A stretch of DNA of 64,000 nt, taken from contig JASAND010011348.1 of assembly GCA_030248195.1 (NCBI GenBank), positions 20,723-84,722 on the forward strand. Reading direction: 5' to 3'. The notes beneath the pieces are model-generated. The model searched no databases, was not told the origin of the DNA, and was given only the letters and a program-made list of their open reading frames with translations. Below are positions 8,698 to 20,698 of the stretch, one piece after another (the first letter of the stretch is position 1; every line of letters starts with the position of its first letter). Made by a program: the position numbers and the translations under genes. This DNA comes from Trissonchulus latispiculum (lineage: Eukaryota; Nematoda; Enoplea; Enoplida; Ironidae).

Positions 8698-11600
8698 TTA
8701 TATGTCCAAGGGTAACGTGGACGCGTGATCCTCCAGAACACGTCTCTTAGGGTAGAAGTATGATAAGCTGTCTCTAAACTGTTCATAGGAAACCAGCGCA
8801 TTGTTCTTAACAAGGAAGCCTCTGTTGACTCCACCTTTCTTAGCTCTGGTTTGCAAAACTTCCAAAAACGTCTCTCGTGTGATGGCGTTCTTTTTCGAAA
8901 GTCCTTTAGTTGAATACTTTGGCGTTTCCTCACTATCGGCTTTCCAGCCGAAATATGTTTTGCTACACAGAGCTGCTTTCCAGCCGAAATATGTTTTGCT
9001 ACACAGAGCTATCATTCCATTGCCTTTCCACTCCAATTTAAAAAGACCTGGTGTTCGTTGATCATGCTCATTGAGTGCTAAAAATTTCCTGCCCAGATCA
9101 GCATAAACTTGTTCTTGCCCGGTTTTCGTCACAATATGCTCAATCGATTCTTCTGTCATTGCAAAATAAAGTGAGTCTGTGTCCATTTGAATTAACTCGA
9201 AGTCGTTTGGAATTACACGCTTCAGGAAGTCGTAGTAGAATTGGAGCATTCGTTTCTTTGCATGTGAGTAAACAAAGAAAGCAATTAGATTAGGCAACTT
9301 GAATACAACTTGCTTCTTCGCCATACACACTTCATAAACTCCATCTGCAATTTCTTCCTTGCTTCGAAATCGTCCATCATTGGATAAAACCCCGGCTTCT
9401 CGCTCACTTGTGAAGTAGACATCTTCGTGTTTCTCGACATCCATGCAACATTTTCCGTAGTATGAATTGCCAAGTAGTTTCCACAGCTCACCCTTCATTT
9501 TCAAAGACGGGTCTCTATCTGCATTTCGTCGGTGCTGAGCTATTTCTTCTTGAAGGTTTGCAAATACACTTTCTCCTTTTTCAAATTCGATTGCTTGATA
9601 AATTCGGGTTACAACCAATCCTAGATTCATATAGTACTTCAACAAAGGGGTTGCCAGCAAAATCTTATCACCGAAGTAGCTAGAAATCAACGATCTGCGA
9701 GGTTTATTTAGAAGCCCTGCTTTATTGGCATACTCCTTCATGATAGAGCCAATATCTTCAATGCTTATGTCAACATTTTTGAAAATTGGTGGGAATTCTT
9801 GAAAGAACTTTCTTGCTTTTGTGTCCCAGCATGGAACTTGAATGTCAACTTCCATCAATCCAAAGAATTCGTCGTGCTTCACCCGACACAGCAAATCAGC
9901 AGCAGTTGCTGAAGCATTCTTGGACCATCCCACGTAATTCTTCAGTTCGTCGCTGTAATGCTGGTGAAACTCGCATTCATACATTCTGATATATTTAGCA
10001 TTTTGGGTCATCAAAAAATCTTCCACCTCTTTGGTTCGTTTAGCGCGCTGTCGTTTCAGATTAGAATCCATGCTAGCTGTCAACGAGCAGTTGTGGCCAT
10101 GATAGAAACAACCATGGAACTGCAGTATTACAGGAGAATTATAAAGAGAGCAATATGGAATATAGCCATCAACTCTGTAGTTAGACTTTCCTTTCTGAAA
10201 AACCTTCTGACCCCCATTGAAGGCATGTTGTATCCACACATCTTCATCGACTCCGGTAGAAACCTTTATTGCAGCTCTGATGTCACGGGCTTGAAAGTGC
10301 AAAAAGCACAATTCCTTTCGTGAATAATTATAGTTGAAGACTGTCCGAAATGATTTTCTCATATTATCCTTGACTGCACTTTCAAACCGATATTTTGCAT
10401 CATTGGCAAAGTTTTCCGTTGGTTTGCACTCTAGTTTGTGTCCGAAATCATTTTCAGACGTAGGCTTCCAGATTCTAAACAAACCTGTCGGCAGCTCTTG
10501 GCACATCGAATAGAGATAGAGCGCATTTGCATCATATCCCACGATTGACTTCACAGCTTTGTTGCCAATACAGGTTTTACCAACTACGTGCATCCTTTTA
10601 AATACTATCGATGGGCCGCCGACAAAGTTTGCCCGCACTAGATGTTGCAAATAACCAGTTTCATCATTCCATAGAGCGAATATGGTTTTACTTGGCACAC
10701 GTCTTCCCAAATCCCGCAAGGCAACACCGGGCAATGAAACTGCTTCTTTGAAAATATCAATCTTCAAGTCCAAAAATAAGTTCCATATTTTGTCAACCGC
10801 TTCCAAGAACGGAACAACATCTCCATTATTGTACCAGACCAACATATCCTTCATTGATTTGAAGCCTTCACTTAACCAAATATTTTTAACTTCCTCATAT
10901 TCTTGGTCTGTCATTTCAGTCTGCTTTAAAGTTGATTTGAACGCTTCTTTTGGTGGCAGTTGCTTGTATTCGAGCTTCTTCAGGGAAGTGAACCATTCAT
11001 ACGGCCACCACCCTTTTCGTTGTTCCACCTGAAACGATCTAAGGAAAGCTTCATAACTCGTACCTGCTGCCAAGTAGTTAGCCATATCTAAGAATAGCAT
11101 AGTAGGAGTGCCAATGACGAGGTATGAGCGACCTTTCTTTATAGGGGAGTAAACTGGCTCGTTGGCTTTGATAAGAAAGGGGATGAAATATTGCTTAATC
11201 AGATTCAAATCGAATTTGGCCGAATTAAATCCAATCACAGGTAATTGGCTAACGTAGCGCTCCAACTTATTGAAGTACTTAGACCAACGCTTGCTTTCAG
11301 CTTCTGCAGCTTCCGTGCTATCGTCGTCAATGGCATTTTGCCTGTTTTCTTTAAGCTTGCTCAAGTACTTGTGATGTTCTGCTGCCTTCTCCTGAACTAA
11401 GTCATAAAGTTCCTTGAAGTGCTCCAGTGTAATTTCTCTGGCTGCAGCGGCTATGAGCTTGATGTGGTGAAACATGTCCGCAATCAGTTGTGTTGGGTTG
11501 CCATTGCTTATGAAACAACGTGGTTGCTCGAATCCAGGAACGTTAGAAGCTACGCTAACTGATGCTGGTATCAGTAATTTAGTTATCTTCAGTTTTCCAG

Positions 11601-14060
11601 AAGCTGATGTTTTATTCAAATCATGAAAGTAAGCTTCAAAGTCGTACGTGCATCGAAACTTATATCGCTTGCTGGGTACTTTGAGTCCTTCTTCTTGTAA
11701 CATATCCAGTATTGTTTTGGTTCTTCCCCAACCTCCGCCAGGATAAATTCGTCTGGGCTGTCCGCCATTGCAAATGGAAAAATGCTGTGAGTGATTATGC
11801 CTTCTGTTGAAGAATTTGTCGCATTTGCTACATCTCCAAGCCTTACAATACTGTTGTATGTCAGTGATAAGTGAGAAATGGCCTTCGTAAAGATTCAGGT
11901 ACATTGTGGTAGCAAATGAAGATGTCGGTCTATAAATCAAGTCTGCAAATAGCCGCTGGCATTGAAACGAGTTCGTACAGCGTTGCTTTGTCGTATCCAG
12001 TTTTTCTTCAGCTACAGCACTTAGCTTATTAGTGACCCGATCAGTGATGTCAATTTCTCCACTTATGTTGAGGCAATCATATTCGTTGTCTACGTCTTCG
12101 GTGTCTACTTCATCTACTTCATCAAAGATATATGGGTTTCGGTGATGACAGGAATCAATCAAATCGTCGCATGAGTCCATCATATCACTTTCAGCAACAT
12201 CGGGCTGATCATGCAAATAAAATGGATCAATGGTGGGACCATCTGCTTGCTTCAACAGTTGCAAGAGGCCTGGTCTGTTGCTCGATTCTGTTGATTGCTC
12301 GTCCGACGCAGTGTAAAATAAGCTTTCGGCACTACTCTGATGCGTCTGCTGCTTCTGTTCAGCTATCGTTTGATTTTGAATATTTCTCAAAGAGTATACA
12401 TATATGTTCACTTGGAATAATTCACCAAGTTGGGGCATTTCATTCACGGTCACACCTTCAAATTCATCATCCGTTATGTCAATCTTCATCCACTTGCACC
12501 ACTGGCGGTACAATTGTTGTGTTTCGGTGTCTACATTTCTGTTTGAGCAGAGATGTGTTGCTAAGCACCTGAAGAAACATTTATTATCATCATAACTGGC
12601 ATTTGTTCCTCTCTGCATAGATTTAATAGCCTTGTTGTTCTTGATGTAAGCTGGCAATTCAACTGGTGCTCCAATTGGAAAATCATTCAGACGATCCACA
12701 ATAATTGATATATTGGTGACTCTTTCCACTGCATATTTTGTATTGGTTCGTTGCTGCTTGGCCCATTCTAACAGATCGGACATGTCAATTTTATCCAGCA
12801 GTCTGTCAAAGTCCTCCCTGTTTGCAACGGTTACTGGGGCTCCAAGCAGTTGGGTATTGTAACTTGGGTAGTAATACGACAACTGATCGGTGTTTATGTT
12901 CCGCAAGATGAAGCCTGCTGTAATTGTCCACTTTGCAGCACATCTTTGTTCAGCAAAGGTTTCTTCCAGGTACTGTTTCACTTCCTGATGATCCATGTAG
13001 TTCAGTTGGTAGTTAAACAAATCCTGATGTTTTGGGTATTTGGTCCGGTGATGATGAGTTTGAATGTCCTGCTTATGCTTCTGGTAGATCGTATCTAGTT
13101 GTAGTTCTGTCGACGATCGCTGCGGGGTATCACATAACTGTTCAGTTTCTGCTTTCTTCGTTGCAGTTGATGAAGGATCTAGACGCAAGGGCTTTTCAAG
13201 TCTTGGGCGTTTTGACATGGACATGGTAACATCAGCAGGCGTGCGCTTTTGTTTCGGGAAGCTGGGACCAGGTCCATGTATCCTGCTTATATGACCAGCT
13301 AAATTGTCTTTTCGATTGAATTCTTCACCACATGATTCACACTTGTGTTTAACAGTTCCATGAATCTCCGTCATATGCCTTCCATGAGCATAGTTTGAGT
13401 TGAATCGTTGGAAACAATATTCGCACTCGAATTTAGCCTGAAACATAAAGTCCATCATATAAACACATTAATTGGAGATGTACACAATAACATTAAAATC
13501 ACTGCGATAAAGCAACTGTTTAAGTCATAAATCGAGATCCTTGCAGATTCTGTTAATGAATAGTCCAATCATTACATTCTCTCGAGTTGCATGCTGCCAT
13601 GGTCTATAAAAACCTACTACTTTTATGAGCTTGAACCTTATTTGTAATGACGGTTTTTCTACCATGGTAGTTTTGCACAAGAAAGATACATGCCAAGAAA
13701 CAGAAACCAACTCTGGGTTTTGAATTCGACTTTTACCCTTGATGTAAAAATATGTGGACGTTTCTTCAATTCTGGTTAATGGGTTTTTCATTAATACAGT
13801 GCATTGTGTTAATGTTGGTGTTAATAACTTACCATTTTGCTGTGTCCGCTGCCGCTAGCGAGAATCACGCTGTCTTCACCATGATCGTTTGAAGTTGTAC
13901 AGTTACGCTTGTGACGCTTTAGGCTATCACTCCTTCTAAATCCTTGCCCACAATCATCACATTCCAATGAGTCTTTGCTTTCTCTGTGGGATCGCTTATG
14001 TCTGATGAGACTTGGGCGGTGCTTGAACGTTGCACTGCATACATTGCATTTGAAAACCAT
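8698..14060 (-). CDS. zinc-finger/OTU-like/family B DNA polymerase of the Polinton-like element (two exons)
   Basis: Coding exon 1 is 14060-13833 (76 codons, phase 0, GTAAGT donor) and exon 2 is 13437-8698. The 395-base intron ends TTTCAG, giving about 1655 residues. Exon 1 and the start of exon 2 each hold two C2H2-like fingers (for example CNVC...H and CEYC...H). Next comes an OTU-like cysteine protease signature, DDNKCFFRCLA (about 12.57 kb) with a later EGHFSLI histidine, then a CxxC/HxxxxH finger. The polymerase shows Exo I YDFEAYF, Exo II GFNSAKFDLN, Exo III YNNGD, motif A GYDANALYLYS, motif B KLLGNSYYGK and motif C DTDSLYF. All catalytic acidic residues appear present. It would copy the element. 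A 36-bp in-frame tandem duplication (8939-9010) repeats 12 residues after motif C. The ATG at 13458 lies in the intron, so a shorter start is an alternative. Confidence 0.85.
13438..13832 (-). other. intron of the Polinton polymerase gene
   Basis: The donor is GTAAGT at 13832-13827 and the acceptor TTTATGTTTCAG ends at 13438, both in phase 0. It joins a two-finger exon to a frame that itself opens with two more fingers. A second acceptor-like TTTCAG stands 11 bases before the ATG at 14060, so an upstream non-coding exon is possible. An unspliced reading from the ATG 13458 would add seven other residues. Confidence 0.6.
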
Positions 14061-16640
14061 CGTTGAGTTTCCTGAAATGAGGTTGTTGGTACTATGATAA
14101 GTTGAAAGTTGATTCATTCTTTTTATTACTTTCACTGGTTTCGTTTACAGTAACAGATCTGAATTGTTTCTGCTTAGTCAAGCCTCTTTTTAACATAGTT
14201 GTATACTACATATTACGTAATAATGTAGCAACCGGTATCACCTGTGTCGTTGCTGTCCGTGACCGTTGTGTTATATCAATATCCTCAAGATAAGGATGAA
14301 CGTCTGACTGTAGACAGCAACACATTGTGAAGGCTAACCTTTCTTGATGTTGCTGCTGCTGCTGTTGATGTTGTTGTTGTTTTTATTACTGGGATACTCA
14401 ATAGAATATATAGGTGATAATATATAATTGACCTTTATATCTCCCTATCCGTCACACCTACTATGACCATCACTACATCGTCTCCATACGGTTACCACAT
14501 TGAGAGCTAGAGTAGATTACACTTTGCAAGACATCAAATACGTAACGACTCACACGTAAGGTAGAGGGGCATAGCAACTCATTCTTCAAGTCTGTATAGC
14601 CTGTATGAATCGAGATAGGCGAATGAACTATGAAACTGCCTGCAACTACGGAGACCACAGTGCTTTCCCAGGTGTAACCAACCCAACTATTTATCCTTAC
14701 CGGGTCGGTAAATAGCTACCACTACGTCTGAAGATAAAGGGAGTCGGAGCAGACGGACCATCGCTCTGTCATGGCAGTCGTCATTATCTGAGGTTGCATT
14801 ACTGGTTTTTCGGCTGAGAATCCGGGTATGAGCACCGGTACCTTGTCAGTTGTCACTCTTGCTGCCTATCGCCCACGTACTGGGCGAGGGTATAGCATGC
14901 CCACGTACGGGTTTGGTATAGCATGCCATCGCCCATATATGGGCCATAAGTAAGCGTGTTATCAATTGACTGAGACTTTTGTTGGCATAGTAAATATGAC
15001 ATAAAATATCAATATGGCATGCAGATAAGGCCTCTAGATAGATGGGGATGAGATTGATAAAGTTTCAAGGTGAATAGTAACGAAATGGCCTTCTGGAGAT
15101 GAGTAAGTAACTAGATATGGATTTGGCGTGCGGGGGTGGATCTCCAAAACTCACGTGGCTGTGCAAGTGTTAAATCATGCGGCACGCCTTTTCCAAGCTC
15201 CCGATTTTGGGATCCATGGAGGACCGCATTGAATGAAGGATCGAGGCGGCAGTGATACTACATAACTGCAACCTCGCCTGGTTAGACTATATTATAATGT
15301 CAGTGCCGTCAAGCTGTGCTTGCCTCAGTTATTTTCTTATACATAATTGCTGAGGTAGATGCACTGATTTCTGATGAGGCGAACGCATCATCTTCAAAAA
15401 TTGTGGCTTGAGGGTGCCCGGGAGGTGGCATGTCGCTAGTAAACTGGTTGAATGTGCACATCGTCGGAGTACGTCGTATCGTCCGTGTCATTTGACGGCG
15501 TACTGGTCATGTCTGAGACAGCAGATCGGTCGCACAAGCCACGGAGGATCAGTGACCCACACCCCCTTAGACCTAATCGATCGTTCCTTTTGGGTCATTT
15601 GATCTAGCTGCTGCATCCGCTAAATATTAAACCTGCCAAGACTGACCTCCATATTACCTACGGGCGGAGTGGCTGAGAGCAGACATACAGACAATCATGC
15701 GGCAGGACCTTTAGGGGCTAACGAAAAGGTGTGCGAAAGCTGTTTAGTGTTGTCCTTGTGAGCCCAGTCTCTCATTTTAATAAGGCAGCGACAAAACCTT
15801 TTAGGCTTGTAACGAATTTAGCAAAACGGAACAATATGAAGATGCTGTATATAGCTATCCTTCTGTTGCAATAGGTAATCCCTACTCCGCCAAAAAAAGC
15901 TGTAGCAGCGTCTTATCATGTGGGTGTTGGTGTTGGTGTGTCTGTGTGTGCTTTTGTGGTGGGTCACTTGTTGGATTGTTTTGTTTTAGTCAATCGGAGC
16001 TTCAGGCTTAGTACAGTTTCAAGCTGAATCAAGGTTGGATCAGGTCGAGAGAACTCATTAAGCAGGAAGAGTTACTCATAGAACCCTATGTGGGTTGCTC
16101 TCTTACGTAGACGATGCTAAAGAATAGTCTCAAATGTTGGATTGAATGAAATAAACCCTCGTTCTAGGAAGGAATGGGCATTCCCATGTAACAGGAGTAG
16201 TCGGAATAACGTGGAATAAGCTAGGAAAATGTGAAACAGGACTGATCTGCGCAACTTCAAAACTGTTTAGGAGTAGCCCCAAGCACGTGAGCGTTGATTT
16301 GGAGCAGATATCGGGTAAGTTAGGAGCCGACCAAAAATACTCTGGATGCAGTAAAGAGTCAGTAAAGAACAATTTCGTTGTAGACTAAGAGCACCTATTA
16401 CGGGGCACACGCAGAGTAGATAAGGAGAAGCCTCAGAAGGTGAATTTTCAATTATCAGAATCTCAATCTTCACAATCCCCAGCCTTAGGAGCACCAAACC
16501 TGGAAACCTAAAAAACGCAAGCACTAGCCTTCAGCATGTCAGGACTAATCGTAAGCAAGTGAACGCAAACTAGGAGCATGAGGGAACAACTTGAAGACTG
16601 AGCTATGAGCAGGTTGTTATAGCAGGTTATAGCAATGGCC
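14061..16640. other. Polinton interior without recognised genes
   Basis: Short frames only. A CAA/CAG-type simple repeat stands at 14338-14385. A block at about 14640-14870 resembles the SINE body at 30600-30830. A GGTATAGCATGCC repeat lies at 14890-14925. The - strand frame 15491-15309 (60 codons) has a normal composition but no family I know. I see no integrase, ATPase, protease or capsid motif on either strand. Confidence 0.5.
14640..14870 (+). repeat. SINE-like block inside the Polinton-like element
   Basis: From CCAACCCAACTATTTATCC onward (about 14680) the text follows the complement of 30600-30830. Shared pieces are GGTCGGTAAAT, TACCACTACG, GAGAATCCGGG and ATGAGCACCGG in the same order. 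The tRNA-like head seen in the other copy is not evident here. This suggests a SINE inserted into the Polinton-like element after or during its amplification. Confidence 0.5.
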
Positions 16641-16659
16641 ATCCACAAATAGATCTATC

Positions 16660-17640
16660 ATCAGTCTAGTGCAAGCAAGGAGCAGCTAAGGAGTAGGTTG
16701 CAACAAGTACGGAGCAAGCAAGGAGCAGTATAGGACCAAGCAAGGAGCATATAAGGAGCAGTCTAGGAGCAAGCAAAGATCAGTCTATGAGCACGCAAGG
16801 AGCACGTAAGGAGCAGCATAGGGAGCAAGCAAGGAGCAGTCTGGGAGTAAGCAAGGAGAAGTCTAGGTACAAGCAGGTGCAGTCTTGGAGCACGATGAAT
16901 GAGTAAGGAGCAGGCAAGGAGCAGTCTAGCAGCAGGGGAGGAGACGTCCAGGGGCACGCAAGGAACAACCTAGGAGCAGTCTAGGAGCAAGCAAGGAGCA
17001 GTCTAGGAATAAGCAAGGAGAAGCTATGGAGCAGGCTGAAACAAGTAAGGAGCAAACAAGGAGCAGTCTAGAAATAGACAGGAGCAGTCTAGGAGCAAGT
17101 AAGGAACTGTCTCGGAGCAAGCAAGGAGCAGTCTTGGAGCACGTTGAACAAGTAAGGAAGAACCTAGGAGCAGTCTAGGAGCAAGCAAGGAGCAGTTTAG
17201 AAATAAGCAAGGAGCAGCTAAGGAGCTGGCTGAAACAAGTAAGGAGCAGGCTGAAACAAGTAAGGAGCAAGCAAGCAGCAGTCTAGGAGCAAGCAGGAGC
17301 AGTCTCGGAGCAAGCAAGGAGCAACTCTGGACGGCGCCAAATGTCGAGGTTTTGTTGGTTGGGTTGTTTACAGTAGTCTTCCAGAAACCCTAGACATCAC
17401 TATCGAGACCCCAACACCTTACAACCTACTACCGGAACACATCATACTCTTAACTCAGCCAGGAGCCCTCAATGTGTAATCTGTGTAATGTGTGTAGCCA
17501 GCCAAGAGCAAGTCAGGACCATACTAAGAGCAAGTCAGGAGTATGCTAAGAACAAGTCAGGAGTATGCTAGGAGCAAGCAAGAGCAAGTCAGGAGCATGC
17601 TATGAGCAGATTAGAAAGCAGACTAGCAAGCACGGTAGTA
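16660..17640. repeat. minisatellite of GGAGCA-rich units
   Basis: About 30 irregular units of roughly 20-25 bases, such as AGGAGCAAGCAAGGAGCAGT, run from 16660 to 17330, with a second patch at 17500-17640 (GAGCAAGTCAGGA). Leucine/cysteine-rich frames on the - strand (16763-17317) are a by-product of the repeat and are not genes. Confidence 0.85.
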
Positions 17641-19875
17641 GGAAGTAAAAGCAATCCGGAATCGAATCATGAGTACAGGCAGGATGTAGTTATGGAAGTC
17701 AAACTTTGACTCAAACCAGAAGATCTAACAACAAATAACGAGAAACAACAACTACAACAGCAACAACAACAGCAAGAAAGCAGACGGGTATACAGGTTGC
17801 CCTTGCCCTCAAATTATTTGCTCAATTCGTGATAGATAGGGGAATAAAAGCTTTTGACAATAATTGCACGAATTTATGAACAGGGCAAGAACAGTAGTTA
17901 TGAATCTGTTGAAAAGATGGACCGGACTTAAAACTGGAGCTCTGTTATGATGCTAATTACCTTTTGGTGTGTATTGTATTCCTGCAGTCCAAGTCAAGTC
18001 GAAATTTGAGTAAACGAAAACTGCATAGCTATCACTATACTCATTTGAATGATCTCTCCTAGCTCAAAATAAGAGCGTCTGTTTGACTTCTTCCTATCGT
18101 CAGATACAGCAGTATCCAAAACCCGTCATGTTAGCTTGAATCAGACAGCCCAGTGTTTCAACAGCTACGTAAACCGTAAGATTAAACCAAGGGTGCCAGT
18201 TTGAAGGACTCGCATAGGCTAAGGAATATGATAATTTTCCAATAACCAGGCTGTCACTGTAATGCTTGGAAATGTAGTTTTGTCAAAATTTTAGTAAACC
18301 CAAAAATACTTCGAGGCATGTTTTAGTTTCTTCGACTGCTATTTTCTACTGTGGACAGTTGTTGAATTAGAGAAAAATATGTATAGTTTAGGTTGTGCAT
18401 TACACTTGAGCAACTTCTCTATAACAAAGTTTCATGTTTCATTAAAACCAAAAGGTCCCCAGCTACTGAATGGATTGTTCGAATGATATAGAGTAGAATT
18501 TCGTTCAGTCTGGGAAAAACCTCAAAATTACGCTCCTCCCAAGTAATTGATAAGCAAATTCTAAAAAGTCCAAATTAGTTTCATTGTATTCAATAAACAG
18601 AAAATCATAAGCTCCAATTTTACGTAAAACGGTTTTCTAAGTAATGGTTGAGTGATACTGGTTCAAAGTAATCTCCAAAATTAATAACCACTGTAATCAC
18701 AGTTCATTTCTAAGAGTTACGTAAGGTTACCAATTACCTTTGGGTGCGCCCTGATTTGTCGGCAATACAGAACGAAATAGCAGCAACACAAACAGCCAAA
18801 ACCATTCGCGCAACCAAATCATTGTGCTACAACACCAGAACAGAATTCAGTTGACACAACACACGGTACACCCACTTTCCAGAATCAAATACCATTCTTT
18901 GTTTTCGGTTCTCATTTTACTACCTGCTATATTATACTTTGTATAACTGACATCTTTAGCATTTAACATAGTTTGAACGACCGTTAGATCTATACTAAAA
19001 ATGAAAAGCAATTTTTTAAAGTCGGAATGCACTTAACTTAATCTTTCAAATCACTTAACCTCTTTGATTGTGCCGAATCAATTTGCAGAACTGTCAGAAC
19101 AGTGCACTTACTCAGATGCTAAAGCATGTGACGTGTGAGCATTGCGCAATATGGGGATGACCAATGACAGCTAATCGACTAATATAGCATTTTCAATTTA
19201 TTGCGTCGTATAATTTGGTATCGGATATCAGCTTGTCCTTTATAAATTTATAAGCCCCGGCAAACAAATACTCATAACAAGTGTGGCTTACCAAATCCAG
19301 CAGATCTTCAAATAAACAAGTTCTGAAGTTATGGACGATGCTACTTCCGCTAAATTCAGCGATATCCAAATTCACAAAGGTCTGAATTAAACTCTAATGA
19401 ATTACAGTGATTACTCGATTACACTACGTGATTTTGAAATCAAATGATTATGAAAATCATGTGATGATTACGAAATCAAACGTTTTCACAATTGAAAACA
19501 CCTGGAGCTGAAAACTTGAGCGAATTTCAAAATCGCTGTGAGCAATTTACAACTGATACAGTAACGTAGACACTGTCATGGGTGTCCTGCTGATACTTCA
19601 GTTCGTTTCTATAACGGTTGTCATTACAATTAAAGCGAATTTTAATGAACTCAATAGACATAAATGTACAGTTTGTCCTTTTTTTACTGAAGTCACTGGG
19701 TATAGTCGAAATAAGAGACGTCCCTGTATCCATCTTTCAACGTATTGTTTGCAGTGACATTCGTTTGGAACAAACCACCAACCATCTATTTAATAATCCA
19801 ACACTGATTAAAGTGACATTGCCGTAACTATCAGCTAACTGTCAACCTGCCAGATAGCATAAGAAATTGTAGCAG
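17641..19875. other. Polinton interior, right part, mostly unassigned
   Basis: No recognised gene. Candidates worth recording are a signal-peptide-like exon at 18738-18822 and a - strand frame at 19193-19390 that ends at a stop at 19193 (text DIAEFSGSSIVHNF, YEYLFAGAYKFIKDKL). The latter looks protein-like but matches no family I know. A CAA/CAG-type repeat stands at 17747-17775. Confidence 0.45.
18738..18822 (-). CDS. possible first exon of a secreted protein (signal-peptide-like)
   Basis: The ATG at 18822-18820 opens 28 codons with a strongly hydrophobic core (WFWLFVLLLFRSVLP), then a G/GTAATT donor in phase 1. A candidate 21-base exon on the same strand (about 17993-17973) lies between a CTGCAG acceptor and a GTAATT donor, also keeps phase 1 and ends in a similar ACACCAAAAG. 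No further exon is recognised. It may be a genuine spliced gene carried in the element or chance. Confidence 0.3.
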
Positions 19876-20115
19876 AAATTGCAGGAAACAAGGTGTAGCC
19901 GCTCAAGTAGCAGCAGAAAACAAGGAGTAGCCGCTAGAGACAAGGTGTAGCCGCTCATGTAGCCGCAGGAAACAAGGTGTAGCCGCTCAAGTAGCCGCAG
20001 GAAACAAGGTGTAGCCGCTAGAAACAAAGTGTAGCCGCTAGAAGCAAGGTGTAGCCGCTCAAGTAGCCGCTCAAACTGCACCCAGAAATACACGTCCTGC
20101 TGAGTATATACTACT
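19876..20115. repeat. right terminal inverted repeat of the Polinton-like element
   Basis: Its complement matches 7903-8135, including the unique outer 55 bases and the GCGGCTA-type minisatellite (here read as GTAGCCGC). Unit number and order differ slightly from the left TIR, as expected if the minisatellite part changes copy number. Confidence 0.85.
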
Positions 20116-20121
20116 TGTATA
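20116..20121. repeat. 6-bp target site duplication, right
   Basis: TGTATA, identical to 7897-7902. Confidence 0.9.
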
Positions 20122-20698
20122 GTTTCAGCTGAAACTGAACAGAACGACAGTGAAAATGTCGAAAAATTAAATTTTGAAACCAATGTTCGCTAGCTGTTCT
20201 ATATGCTTGGAAAAATTTTAGATTAGGAGACAATAGTAGGCCTAGATCTTTAACTACGTCAGCTTTATTGATTTGGTTGTTGTTAAACTAATATGAAAAG
20301 TTCTCATTTCCATAACCGAAATAAACTACATTCCACTTTTGAAAAGCAACTTTCAATTTATTTGAATTGCTCCAATCAGCTATACTGTTTATATCTGACT
20401 GAACTTGAGGCCAACTTTGGATAGAATTTGAATATGCGAGATGACATTTGGTATCATCCGCAAATATTTTTGCATCCATAAATTTCAGACATTCTTCAAT
20501 ATCGTTCATAAAAATAAGAAAAAGATGTAGTCCAAGAATACTACCCTGAGGAACCCCGGACGTAATGCTCGTAATTTTTGACTTTGCATTACTTATTTGC
20601 ACCTATTGCTTACGATTTTTTAAATAATTGTCAAACCATTTATATAATTTGCCTTCTATTCCATAAGCCTTCAATTTATTTAAAAGCAATTTATGAGA
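20122..20698 (-). pseudogene. LINE reverse transcriptase fragment, second part of the interrupted copy
   Basis: The frame 20602-20288 carries the RT block SGVPQGSILG and the catalytic FADDTK, and continues in other frames toward 20122. It matches 22825-23408 and 25547-26131. The TAG at 20605-20603 before the block is shared with both sister copies. Sequence ends abruptly at about 20698, where the gypsy leader of the next unit begins. Confidence 0.85.

Larger units (their letters stand above)
7903..20115. mobile_element. Polinton/Maverick-like element, 12.2 kb
   Basis: Termini are exact inverted repeats starting AGTAGTATATACTCAGC and ending in its complement. They are flanked by a 6-bp duplication (TGTATA) and an intact sister target exists. 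Long TIRs, AG...CT ends, 6-bp duplications and a family B DNA polymerase are the known signature of Polintons, self-synthesising DNA transposons related to large DNA viruses. The polymerase gene runs leftward from 14060. I cannot find the usual retroviral-type integrase, packaging ATPase, cysteine protease or capsid genes, and 12 kb is short for the group. It is probably a deleted or non-autonomous copy. Confidence 0.85.

Noticed and set aside
9786..10323. + strand ORFs opposite the DNA polymerase
   Set aside because: Shadows of the - strand polymerase frame, which carries all family B motifs.
13442..13458. ATG at 13458 as the polymerase start
   Set aside because: It lies in a segment bounded by a good acceptor, and the upstream exon adds two matching zinc fingers in phase, so the spliced start at 14060 is preferred, though not proven.
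16763..17317. Leu/Cys-rich - strand ORFs
   Set aside because: They follow the GGAGCA minisatellite unit in another frame; composition is fully explained by the repeat.
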